Below, one piece after another: positions 34,885-43,237 of a stretch of 64,000 nucleotides of DNA. The notes under the pieces are model-generated. The model had not been told where the DNA came from. It made no database searches and saw only the letters and a list, made by a program, of their open reading frames with translations. The stretch lies in the NCBI GenBank assembly GCA_963817735.1, contig CAWFPP010000009.1:124001-188000 (forward strand), read 5' to 3'. The stretch comes from Bog-473 sp963817735. Its GTDB lineage: Bacteria; Actinomycetota; Acidimicrobiia; Acidimicrobiales; RAAP-2. The position numbers were made by a program, and so were the translations under genes. How positions within the stretch are numbered: the stretch's first letter is position 1; every line of letters starts with the position of its first letter.

Positions 34885-36074
34885 TGAGTCCGAACGTCGA
34901 CGAGCTGGTGGATGGCCTGTTGGCCGACTTCCCGCCGGGGACGACGCCGCCGCAGCTTTTCCTGGGCGAGCAGTTCGATCGCGGCCTGGCCTGGGTGCAC
35001 TTCGCGCTGGGCTCCGGCGGTCTCGGCCTGGCCCCGAGGGACCAACAGCGGGCACAGGCCCGCCTCAACGCCGGTGGCGCACCGGTCTCCGGCGTGCGCA
35101 ATCCCATTGGCTACGGCATGTGCGCGCCCACCATCGCCACGCACGGGACGCCCGAGCAGAAGGAGCGCTACCTGCGGCCCCTCTTCACCGGCGAGGAGAT
35201 CTGGTGCCAGCTGTTCAGCGAGCCGGGGGCGGGGTCCGATGTGGCCGGACTGTCGACCCGGGCCGAGCGTGACGGCGAGGAGTGGCTGCTCAGTGGGCAG
35301 AAGGTGTGGACCACGCTGGCTCACGTCTCCTCGTTCGGCCTCCTCGTGGCGCGCACGAACCCCGACGTCCCCAAGCACAGGGGGATGACGGCCTTCCTGG
35401 TCGACATGAAGGCCCTCGGCGTGGAGGTGCGCCCCCTCTTCCAGATCACCGGGGAGGCCGAGTTCAACGAGGTCTTCTTCACGGACGTGCGGATGCCCGA
35501 CGGGGCCCGCCTCGGCGCCGAAGGTGACGGATGGCGTGTCGCGGTGACGACACTGATGAACGAGCGGGTCTCCATCGGCGGCGGCGTGGGCCGGCGCGGC
35601 GGCGGTCCCGTCGCCGAGGCCATGAAGATCTGGAAGGAACGTTGGCAGGGGGACACCTCGCCCCGGGCGCTCGCACTTCGTGATCGGCTCGTCTCGAGCT
35701 ACATCCGCATGGAGGCGTTGTCGATGACCAACGCCCGCGCCGCCCAGACGCGCAAGGCCGGGACACCCGGGCCCGAGGGTTCCGTGGCCAAGTTGGCCTT
35801 TGCCGAGGAGAACAAGCGGATCTATGAGCTCTGCATGGACCTTCTCGGCAACGACGCCATGCTGTTCCCGGCGGGGTACCCCATGGTCCGGCCCGATCTC
35901 GTCGGCATGAACTCGCCCGACGTGCGCAAGATGTTCCTGCGGGTGCGGGCCAACTCCATCGAAGGAGGCACCTCCGAGGTCATGCGCAACATCCTCGGCG
36001 AACGTGTGCTCGGCCTCCCAGGTGATGTCCGGACCGACAAGGAGCTGCCCTGGAAGGATGTCCCGCGCAGCTGA
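34884..36074 (+). CDS. Acyl-CoA dehydrogenase
   Basis: The protein has 396 residues with the three acyl-CoA dehydrogenase domains. Characteristic segments are GSDVAGLSTRAERDGEEW, GQKVWTTLAHVSSFGLLVART, MTAFLVDMKALGVEVRPL and FTDVRMPDGARLGAEGDGW in the middle barrel, and the C-terminal RANSIEGGTSEVMRNILGERVLGLP. It oxidises an acyl-CoA with FAD and ETF; the chain or ring specificity is unknown. The leaderless promoter and operator lie at 34851-34884. It overlaps rpiA by 17 bp. Confidence 0.92.
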   Translation: MSPNVDELVDGLLADFPPGTTPPQLFLGEQFDRGLAWVHFALGSGGLGLAPRDQQRAQARLNAGGAPVSGVRNPIGYGMCAPTIATHGTPEQKERYLRPLFTGEEIWCQLFSEPGAGSDVAGLSTRAERDGEEWLLSGQKVWTTLAHVSSFGLLVARTNPDVPKHRGMTAFLVDMKALGVEVRPLFQITGEAEFNEVFFTDVRMPDGARLGAEGDGWRVAVTTLMNERVSIGGGVGRRGGGPVAEAMKIWKERWQGDTSPRALALRDRLVSSYIRMEALSMTNARAAQTRKAGTPGPEGSVAKLAFAEENKRIYELCMDLLGNDAMLFPAGYPMVRPDLVGMNSPDVRKMFLRVRANSIEGGTSEVMRNILGERVLGLPGDVRTDKELPWKDVPRS

Positions 36075-36738
36075 GCGCGGGCCGGTCGTGACGGGAGCTG
36101 ACCACAGGGCGGAGAAGCGCGTCGCCGCGGCAACTGCGGCGGCGATGGTCGAGAACGGCATGGCGGTCGGGCTGGGAACCGGGTCGACGGTGGCCGAGCT
36201 CGTCCCCGTTCTCGGGGCCCGTCGCCTCGACATCGTCTGCGCCGCGACGTCGCCCGCCACCGAGGAGCTGGCCGTCGCGCACGGGCTCGTCGTCCGGCCC
36301 TTCACCGACGTCGACCGGCTCGACCTGGCCATCGACGGCGCCGACCAGGTGGATCCTGCCGGGTGGCTCGTCAAGGGCGGCGGCGGGGCGCATACCCGCG
36401 AGCGGATCGTGGCGGCCGCCGCCGACCGCTTCGTGGTGATCGTGTCCTCTGACAAGCCCGTCGAGCATCTCCATGCCCCGGTGCCGCTCGAGCTGCTGGC
36501 CTTCGGGCTGGCGGCCACGCTGCACGAGCTGCCCGATGCGGTGCTGCGCCGGGCGCCGCTGACACCCGACGGCGGCGTGCTCGCCGACTACCACGGCGAG
36601 GTGGGCGATCCCGCCCTGCTGGCGGCAAGGCTCGACGCCGCGCCCGGCGTCGTCGCCCATGGCCTGTTCCCGCCCGCCATTGTGTCGTGCGTGCTCGTCG
36701 CCCGGGGCGACGAGGTGGAGATGCGCCAGATCGCCTGA
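36058..36738 (+). CDS. rpiA: Ribose 5-phosphate isomerase A
   Basis: The protein has 226 residues. The pentose-binding loop GLGTGSTVAELV, the catalytic-region DLAIDGADQVDPAGWLVKGGGGA and the later DYHGEVGDPALLAARLDAAPGVVAHGLF match RpiA. It interconverts ribose 5-phosphate and ribulose 5-phosphate. ATG 36058 follows a GGAAGG site and overlaps the end of the acyl-CoA dehydrogenase; GTG 36088 is an alternative. Linkage of a central sugar enzyme to an acyl-CoA dehydrogenase is unexpected and may be only positional. Confidence 0.92.
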   Translation: MSRAAERGPVVTGADHRAEKRVAAATAAAMVENGMAVGLGTGSTVAELVPVLGARRLDIVCAATSPATEELAVAHGLVVRPFTDVDRLDLAIDGADQVDPAGWLVKGGGGAHTRERIVAAAADRFVVIVSSDKPVEHLHAPVPLELLAFGLAATLHELPDAVLRRAPLTPDGGVLADYHGEVGDPALLAARLDAAPGVVAHGLFPPAIVSCVLVARGDEVEMRQIA

Positions 36739-36764
36739 CGAGGCGTTCCGGATCGTCTCGGGTG

Positions 36765-37994
36765 CTACGCCGCCGGGCTGAAGGTCACGGGCAGCGAGGT
36801 GGGGGAGCGGAACACGTCGCCGCGGATGTGGGGATCGAGGTCGCCCGGCCGCAGCGCCAGGTCGGGCAGGCGGTCGAACACGCGGTTGAGCAGCGCGCGC
36901 GTCTCGAGCCGGGCCAGGTGCATGCCGAGGCACATGTGCGGCCCGTGCGCGAACGCAATGTGGGGCACTGGGGCCCGGAAGATGTCGAAGGTTTCGGGGT
37001 CGTCCCAGCGCGTCTCGTCGTGGTTGGCCGAGCCGAGGTGTGGCGTGATGCTCTCCCCGGAGCCGAGGGTGACACCGGCGATCTCGACCTCGCAGGTCGT
37101 GGTCCGGTTGATGGTCAGCAGCGGCGGCTCGTAGCGCAGGCCCTCCTCAATGGCCTGGGGCAGGAGCGAGCGATCAGCCTGCACGGCCTGCAGTTGCTCG
37201 GGGTGGGTGAGGAGGAGGTAGAGCAGGTTGCCCGACGAGCGGTACGTGGTCTCGGCTCCCGCCGGCAGCAGCAGGCGCAGGAATGAGTAGATGGCCTCGT
37301 CCGTCAGCTTCACGCCGTCGACCTCGGCGGCGACCAGGTCGCTGATCACGTCCTCGGCCGGGTGGGCCCTGCGCTCGGCCACGACCCCGGCGAAGTACTC
37401 GCGCAGCGCCTCGGAGGCGGCCAGGCCACGGTCGATGTCCGCCACCAGGCTGATGAGCTCGACCGACCAGCGCTGGAACTGCGGGAAGTCCTCCTCGGGC
37501 AGGCCGAGGAGTCGCGAGATCACCCGCACGGGAAACTCGAACGTCAGCTGGCGGACCAGCTCGGCTTCGCCGTCGGCGGCGAAGCGGTCGATCTGTTCGT
37601 CGATGATCGGGCGGATGAACTCGGGCTCCCAGCGGGCCAGGGCCTTCTCACGGAAGGCGTGGGCCACGAGGTTGCGGTGGCTGCGGTGCTCCGGGTCGTC
37701 CATGCCGAGGATCATGTGGCCCATCACCATGCCGATGGTGACGTCGTAGCCGGTGGAGGTGAACGTCTTGGCGTCCCGCAGAATACGCGAGCAGTCCTCG
37801 TAGCGGTAGGCGATCCATCCCGGTTCGACGTCGATGCCGTCGGGGAGCGCGTCGGGGTCCATGGTCAGGCCCAGCGCCACCGGCGTCTCGCGGCGCTTCA
37901 TGACGAGGTCCGGGTACGGATCCCGCGTCGTCCCCGCCACGACGTCGTCGAATTCGCTGAACGGGTCGTGTTCCTGAGCGTCCGATAGTGCCAT
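36765..37994 (-). CDS. Cytochrome P450
   Basis: The protein has 409 residues, the usual bacterial class I length. The I-helix AGAETTYRSSGN carries the acid-alcohol pair variant (E-T-T), the ExxR lies in EEGLRYEPP, and the heme loop is FAHGPHMCLGMHLAR with the cysteine ligand. The middle part (MDDPEHRSHRNLV) is typical of CYP families. A ribosome site GGGAGG precedes the ATG at 37994, unlike many leaderless neighbours. No ferredoxin gene is adjacent. Confidence 0.95.
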   Translation of the reverse strand: MALSDAQEHDPFSEFDDVVAGTTRDPYPDLVMKRRETPVALGLTMDPDALPDGIDVEPGWIAYRYEDCSRILRDAKTFTSTGYDVTIGMVMGHMILGMDDPEHRSHRNLVAHAFREKALARWEPEFIRPIIDEQIDRFAADGEAELVRQLTFEFPVRVISRLLGLPEEDFPQFQRWSVELISLVADIDRGLAASEALREYFAGVVAERRAHPAEDVISDLVAAEVDGVKLTDEAIYSFLRLLLPAGAETTYRSSGNLLYLLLTHPEQLQAVQADRSLLPQAIEEGLRYEPPLLTINRTTTCEVEIAGVTLGSGESITPHLGSANHDETRWDDPETFDIFRAPVPHIAFAHGPHMCLGMHLARLETRALLNRVFDRLPDLALRPGDLDPHIRGDVFRSPTSLPVTFSPAA

Positions 37995-38118
37995 GGCGCG
38001 ATTCCCTCCCGCGGGTGTTCTGTGACGTTGGTGTCAGGCTATGGGGCGCGGGCGTGGTCGTGCACACCGACCCGGCCCAGGGCGACCCCCGGCCCGGACG
38101 ACCTAGGCTCGGCGGTGC

Positions 38119-39029
38119 ATGCAGACGCTCCGCACCCCCGACGACCGCTTCGCTGATCTGCCCGGTTACCCCTTCCCTCCGCACTATGCCGAGGTCGACG
38201 ACGGGGAGGGGGCGCGCTGCGGGTGCACTACGTGCGCGAGGGCGATCCCGAGGCACCCGTCGTGCTCCTCATGCACGGGGAGCCCTCGTGGTCGTACCTC
38301 TACCGCAAGATGATCCCGGTCCTGACCGGCGCCGGGCTGCAGATCGTGGCGCCCGATCTCGTCGGTTTCGGGCGATCGGACAAGCCGGCAGCGCGCACCG
38401 ACTACACGTTCGCCCGCCACGTCGATTGGATGCGCGCCCTGCTGTTCGACCGGCTCGACCTGGCCCGCATCACCATGGTGTGCCAGGACTGGGGTGGTCT
38501 GATCGGTTTGCGGCTGGTGGGGGAGCACCCCGGGCGATTCGCCCGGGTCGTGGCGGCCAACACCTTCTTGCCCACGGGCGACACGAACCCGGGGGACGCC
38601 TTCTTCGCCTGGCAGAAGTTCTCGCAGGAGGTCGACGTCTTCCCCACCGGCGGCATCGTCCGCGGCGGCTGCGCCAAGCCGGTCGCACCCGAGGTCGAGG
38701 CGGCCTACGACGCGCCGTTCCCCGACGAGTCCTACAAGGCAGGGGCCCGGCAGTTCCCGCTGCTCGTGCCGTCACGGCCCGACGACCCCGCCCACGACGC
38801 GAACGTGGCCGCCTGGGTGGGCCTGGCCGCCTTCGACCGGCCGTTCCTCTGTGCCTTCAGCGACAGCGACCCCATCACCAGGGGGGCCGACCGCACCCTC
38901 AAGGAGCGGATCGCCGGCGCGCAGGGGCAGCCCCACACGACCATCGTCGGAGGTGGGCACTTCCTGCAGGAGGACTGCGGCGAGGAGCTCGCCGCAGTCG
39001 TGGCCTCCTTCGTCACCGCCACGCCGTGA
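38119..39029 (+). pseudogene. Haloalkane dehalogenase, one N-terminal frameshift
   Basis: The first 30 codons (LRTPDDRFADLPGYPFPPHY, then AEVDDGEGAR) and the frame from 38217 onward (LRVHYVREGDPEAPVVLLMH) together give a normal N-terminus for the DhmA/DhaA-like haloalkane dehalogenases. One base seems to be missing near 38216. The nucleophile elbow CQDWGG, the oxyanion HGEPSWSYL, and the final GGGHFLQED match the family, which hydrolyses carbon-halogen bonds. If the loss is real, a GTG at 38223 would give a shortened but possibly folded protein of 268 residues. Confidence 0.82.
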
Positions 39030-40492
39030 AGGGCGAGCACAGCGTCGTCATCGTCGGTGCCGGCTTCTCGGGCATCGGAATGGCGGCCCGGTTGCGCGCC
39101 ATGGGTGTCGAGGACTTCGTCGTCCTCGACCGCGGCAACGATCTCGGCGGCACGTGGCGGGACAACTCCTACCCCGGCGCCTCCTGCGACGTTCCCTCCA
39201 ACCTGTACTCGTACTCCTTCGCGCTCAATCCCTCGTGGTCCCGCTCGTTCTCATCGCAGGGCGAAATCTGGGATTACCTGCGCGCCTGTGTCGACCGGTT
39301 CGACGTCGGAGCGCACCTGCGCTTCGGCCGGGCCGTCGACGAGGCGCGCTGGGACGACGCCACCGCCCGCTGGTTCATCCGGACGACGACCGGAGAGGAA
39401 TACGGCGCGCCGGTGCTCGTGTGGGCCACGGGGTCGCTGAGCGAGCCGTCGATCCCGGACCTTCCCGGTCTGGGTGACTTCCGCGGCAAGGTCTTCCACT
39501 CGGCGCGCTGGGAGCACGGTTTCGACCTGGCGGGCAAGCGGGTGTGCGTGGTCGGCACAGGAGCCTCGGCTGTGCAGTTCGTGCCGCAGATCGCGCCGGT
39601 CGTCGAGCACCTCTACCTGCACCAGCGGACCCCTCCCTTCGTCGTCCCCCGGCGCGACCGGGCAGTCTCGGGCCTGCGCAAGTTGGCCTACCGCAAGGCG
39701 CCCTGGCTCCAGCGCCTGTCGCGGCTGCGCATCTATGTCACGTTCGAGGCTCTGTTGTCCGTCTTCGTCGGGCGCGCCGAGCGCCGCAAGGCCGCCGTCC
39801 GCAAGACCGCCCTGGACCACCTGGCCAAGCAGGTGCCCGACGAGGCATTGCGCCACAAGCTCCTTCCGCAGTACGAGCCCGGCTGCAAGCGCCTCCTGCT
39901 CTCCGACGACTACTACCCCTCGCTCACGCGACCGAACGTCGAGCTGGTGGAGTCGCCGGTGGCGTCGTTCACCGCGCACGAGGTGGTCGGCCAGGACGGC
40001 ATCGCCCGGCCGGTCGACGTGGTGATCATGGGCACCGGCTTCGAAGCCGCCGAGCCGCCCTACGCCGAGCACATCGTGGGCCGGGACGGTGTGCGGCTGG
40101 CCGAGCACTGGAAGGCGAACGGCGTCGAAGCCTATGCCGGCTCCACGGTCAGCGGGTTCCCCAACCTGTTCCTGATCATCGGGCCCAACTCGACGTTGGC
40201 CCATAACTCCATGATCTACATGATCGAGTCGCACATCAACTACGTCGCCAGTGCACTGGCCTTCCTGCAACGTCCCGGCGTACGCGCCGTGGAGGTCAAG
40301 CCCGCCGTGCAGCGCCGCTACAACGAGCGGCTGCAGGACCGGCTGTCCCACTCGGTCTGGGTGGAGGGCGGTTGCTCCAGCTGGTACCTCGACCACCGGG
40401 GCCGCAACACGACGCTGTGGCCCGACCACACGTGGAAGTTCCGCCGGCTGACCCGGCGCTTTCACCCCGGCGAGTACACCGTCCGCGCGTAG
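39026..40492 (+). CDS. Flavin-containing monooxygenase (BVMO-like)
   Basis: The protein has 488 residues. The FAD motif VVIVGAGFSGIGMAARLRA is at the N-terminus, GGTWRDNSYPGASCDVPSNL follows, the FxGxxxH-type segment FRGKVFHSARWEHGFDL lies near residue 150, and the NADP site is RVCVVGTGASAVQFVPQI. DVVIMGTGFEAAEPP is the second dinucleotide-linked signature. It oxygenates ketones or heteroatoms. A GTG start overlaps the dehalogenase stop (GTGA), so the two are likely co-translated and share a degradation route. It overlaps the convergent ABC permease by 31 bp. Confidence 0.92.
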   Translation: MKGEHSVVIVGAGFSGIGMAARLRAMGVEDFVVLDRGNDLGGTWRDNSYPGASCDVPSNLYSYSFALNPSWSRSFSSQGEIWDYLRACVDRFDVGAHLRFGRAVDEARWDDATARWFIRTTTGEEYGAPVLVWATGSLSEPSIPDLPGLGDFRGKVFHSARWEHGFDLAGKRVCVVGTGASAVQFVPQIAPVVEHLYLHQRTPPFVVPRRDRAVSGLRKLAYRKAPWLQRLSRLRIYVTFEALLSVFVGRAERRKAAVRKTALDHLAKQVPDEALRHKLLPQYEPGCKRLLLSDDYYPSLTRPNVELVESPVASFTAHEVVGQDGIARPVDVVIMGTGFEAAEPPYAEHIVGRDGVRLAEHWKANGVEAYAGSTVSGFPNLFLIIGPNSTLAHNSMIYMIESHINYVASALAFLQRPGVRAVEVKPAVQRRYNERLQDRLSHSVWVEGGCSSWYLDHRGRNTTLWPDHTWKFRRLTRRFHPGEYTVRA

Positions 40493-41505
40493 GCCCGCAA
40501 CGCCAGCGCGCTCAGCGCGGCGGCGAAGAGGGCGAGCACGCCGATCTCCGGCAACACCGCGGTGAGCCCCTCGTGGTCGTAAATCAGCTTGACGAACGCA
40601 TCCATGGCCCAGGCCTGGGGGACGATGTGGCCGACGCCGCGGACCACCGGTCCCACCACGGCGAGCGAGTACATGCAGCCCCCCAGCATCCCGCCCACGA
40701 TGCCGAGGACCACGGCCAGCGAAATGGCCTGCTCCTCCGTACGCGAGCGCATGCTGACCAGCGCGGCGGCGCCGGCGTAGGCGAGCGACAGCGTGGCGAG
40801 GACGAGGAACACGGCCAAGGGGTTGCCCCAGTGCACGCCGAAAAGGAGTCGCCCGAGCACCAGCAGCCCGATGCTCTGCGCGGCGGCGACGCAGAGGCTC
40901 GTCGCGATCAGCGCCGCCACCACCGAGCGCCGGCGCACCGGTGCGGCGGCCAATCGGTTCATCAGCCCGAGCCGGCGCGACTCGACCACACCCGAGGACA
41001 GGAGCAACACGGTGATGCCGAGGAACAGGACGAGATCGGCCGGCGCGACATAGGAAAAAGGGCTCAACGCGGCGGGCACATCGGCATGGGCCAGCGTCAC
41101 ATCGGTCACGGTCGTGTGGGTGCCCTCCGCCGCCATGAGGTCGAGGAGCGCCACCACGTCGGTGCGCGCCTGAATGGCGCCGTTCGACGCCGACTCGCTG
41201 ATGAAGTCGACGCGTAGTGCCCCGGCCGGTGCCGGCAGCCCCACGAGCCCCGCCACTACCCGCCCGCGCAGGATGTCATCACCCAGCTGCGCCCGGTTTG
41301 GCTCGATCCGCACCTTGAGGTCGCCCGTGCGGGCCACCAGTTGGATCAGGCGCGGGGAGGGATGGACCAGCCCGACGGGCTCTTTCGGGCTCCCGGCCAG
41401 CAGGCCGGTCACGAGGATGAAGGCAACCGGGAACAGCGTGGCCACGAAGAGGAGACGGCGGTTGCCGACGGCGCGCCGCAGGTTGACGCGGACGATGGGG
41501 ATCAT
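40462..41505 (-). CDS. ABC-2 type transporter permease
   Basis: The protein has 347 residues. A first membrane helix (RLLFVATLFPVAFILVTGLLAG, about 17-40) is followed by a large outer loop and five more helices from about residue 155, ending in a short basic tail. It matches the ABC2_membrane_3 (YhgE-like/DrrB) permeases that move drugs or polymers. ATG 41505 overlaps the stop of the second permease by 4 bp, so both are coupled. No ATP-binding partner is within reach. Confidence 0.85.
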   Translation of the reverse strand: MIPIVRVNLRRAVGNRRLLFVATLFPVAFILVTGLLAGSPKEPVGLVHPSPRLIQLVARTGDLKVRIEPNRAQLGDDILRGRVVAGLVGLPAPAGALRVDFISESASNGAIQARTDVVALLDLMAAEGTHTTVTDVTLAHADVPAALSPFSYVAPADLVLFLGITVLLLSSGVVESRRLGLMNRLAAAPVRRRSVVAALIATSLCVAAAQSIGLLVLGRLLFGVHWGNPLAVFLVLATLSLAYAGAAALVSMRSRTEEQAISLAVVLGIVGGMLGGCMYSLAVVGPVVRGVGHIVPQAWAMDAFVKLIYDHEGLTAVLPEIGVLALFAAALSALALRAYARTVYSPG

Positions 41506-42590
41506 GGCGTCACCATCCGGCGCACCCGGGCCATGGCCAGTCCGCCGGTGACGAGCGCGATCAGGCAGAGGACGAGGAAGGGCCCCGTCACCGACCCCAC
41601 GGGGTCGTGCAGCAGCGCCAGGCGCCCGAACCCGACCAGGGCCCATCCGTTCGGCGTCCCCAGGCTGAGCACCTGCAGGGGCTCGGGGAGCGCCCCGGGC
41701 GGGAGCAGGTTGCCTCCCAGCAATGCCAGCACGAGGCCGACCACCAGGGACCCCGCGAACGCCTCCTGGGGTGTGCGCGCGAACGAGGTGAGGAAGGCGC
41801 CCAGGCCGCACATGGCGGCCGTCGCCCCCACGCACATCAGGAGCACGCCGAGAGGGGCGCCCCAGTCGGCGCGGAAGGCGGCCGCCGTCACGCCCCACAC
41901 GATCAGGATGGACGCCAGCCCGGTGACGGCGATGGCCAGCAGCTTCCCCCAGACGATGGAGCTCGGCCGGACGGGCGCGGCGGCCAGGCGGGCCAGCGTC
42001 CCCGTCGAGCGCTCCAGCAGGAGGGAGCGCATGCCGAGGCCGCTGCCGAGGAAGAGGAACACCACCGCGATGGACGGCGCGAAGTAGTCCAGCACCGCCT
42101 TGCCCCCGTTGCCGAGCGTGCTGGCCGAGACCGAGATGGCCGCCTTGTCGGTTGCGGTGCCGCGCACCAGGCGGCCGGCGTAGAGCCGGCTGGCCAGACC
42201 GGCCGCCAGCGACTCGGCGTACTCCTGCCCGTTCAGCGCGCTGGCCCGGTCCACGATCTCGAAGCCGGGGGAGGGCGTGGCGCCCGGGGCCACCATCGGA
42301 ATCATCAGGTGCGTCAGGCTCCGCTCGCCGCGGGTCAGGACGACGCCGCCGGCCAGCGTGCCGTCGGCCACCTCGCGCTTGACGGACTCGTCGCCCGGCA
42401 CGATCCGCACCGTGACGTTGCCGGGGAGCTGGCTGGCGTGGGCCGCGGCGCGCACGAGCGCCGGCGAGGCACCCGACACGCCGATCGGGAGCGGGCCGGT
42501 GGAGGAGTTGCCGGCGAAGGCGAACCCGAGGATGGCGGCGATGGCCAGCGGCGCCACGAGGCAGGTGATCACGGCCGAGCGGTCGCGCAC
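41502..42590 (-). CDS. ABC-2 type transporter permease (partner)
   Basis: The protein has at least 362 residues with the same design as its neighbour: one helix (VITCLVAPLAIAAILGFAFAG), a long outer loop and five helices ending MARVRRMVTP. The GTG at 42590 gives MRDRSAVI, but the frame is open upstream and reads LNALVITFNELRRR just before it, which looks like the true conserved N-terminus. The only codon available there is CTG (about 42632). A missing ATG and the absence of the ATPase gene suggest a deletion at about 42.63 kb or a rare CTG start. Confidence 0.85.
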   Translation of the reverse strand: MRDRSAVITCLVAPLAIAAILGFAFAGNSSTGPLPIGVSGASPALVRAAAHASQLPGNVTVRIVPGDESVKREVADGTLAGGVVLTRGERSLTHLMIPMVAPGATPSPGFEIVDRASALNGQEYAESLAAGLASRLYAGRLVRGTATDKAAISVSASTLGNGGKAVLDYFAPSIAVVFLFLGSGLGMRSLLLERSTGTLARLAAAPVRPSSIVWGKLLAIAVTGLASILIVWGVTAAAFRADWGAPLGVLLMCVGATAAMCGLGAFLTSFARTPQEAFAGSLVVGLVLALLGGNLLPPGALPEPLQVLSLGTPNGWALVGFGRLALLHDPVGSVTGPFLVLCLIALVTGGLAMARVRRMVTP

Positions 42591-42691
42591 CCGTCGGCGC
42601 AGTTCGTTGAAGGTGATGACGAGGGCGTTCAGTCGCCGTGCTCCCGAACCTGGTGCGCTGTCCCCACTTGAAAAAACTAGCGTTGGCGCTC

Positions 42692-43153
42692 GTGATCACG
42701 CTGGCGCCCGTGGGAATCGTCGTCGGTGGCCGGTCCGAGGCGATCGACGACGACTGGGGTGGTGTCGAGGCCGTGATCCGCCTCGACGCGGCGCAGTTCG
42801 GCCCCGGAGCCGTGACCGGCCTCACGGACTTCTCGCACCTCGTGGTGGTCTTCCAGTTCCATCTGGTCGATCCGGCCGCCGTGGAGTCCGGAGCCCGTCG
42901 CCCGCGGGGGAACCCCGACTGGCCCGAGGTGGGGATGTTCGCGCAGCGGGCCAGGATGCGACCCAACCGCCTCGGCGTGTCGACCTGCCGCCTCACCGCG
43001 GTGGATGGTCTCGACCTGCACGTGCAGGGTCTCGACGCCGTCGACGGATCGCCGGTGCTCGACGTCAAGCCCTTCATGGAGGAGTTCGAGCCGCCACCCG
43101 GCACCGTCCGTCAACCCACCTGGTCCCGCGAGCTGATGCGCGGCTACCACTGA
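42692..43153 (+). CDS. TrmO/TsaA-family SAM-dependent methyltransferase
   Basis: The protein has 153 residues. The TrmO domain is recognised by LAPVGIVVGGRS at the start, VVVFQFHLVD, RPNRLGVSTCRL and LDLHVQGLDAVDGSPVLDVKPFM near the end. TrmO N6-methylates threonylcarbamoyl-adenosine 37 of tRNA. The GTG at 42692 gives a canonical N-terminus; the frame is open to 42638. It diverges from the permeases and stands 84 bp before the sulfatase. Confidence 0.85.
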   Translation: MITLAPVGIVVGGRSEAIDDDWGGVEAVIRLDAAQFGPGAVTGLTDFSHLVVVFQFHLVDPAAVESGARRPRGNPDWPEVGMFAQRARMRPNRLGVSTCRLTAVDGLDLHVQGLDAVDGSPVLDVKPFMEEFEPPPGTVRQPTWSRELMRGYH

Positions 43154-43237
43154 CGTCCGCCGCTGACGTCCGTCGGCCGAGGCCTGGCGTCCGTGGCCCG
43201 GCGGGTTCGGGGTCCGACCGCCGTGTAGGTTGCCCGC

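Noticed and set aside
36058..36738. Reading rpiA as evidence for a sugar operon with the acyl-CoA dehydrogenase
   Set aside because: The 17-bp overlap shows coupling, but no other sugar gene is near; a joint function is not supported.
40372..42087. Plus-strand frames across the ABC permeases
   Set aside because: They are His/Arg/Gly-rich shadows of membrane-protein genes whose helices are clear on the minus strand.
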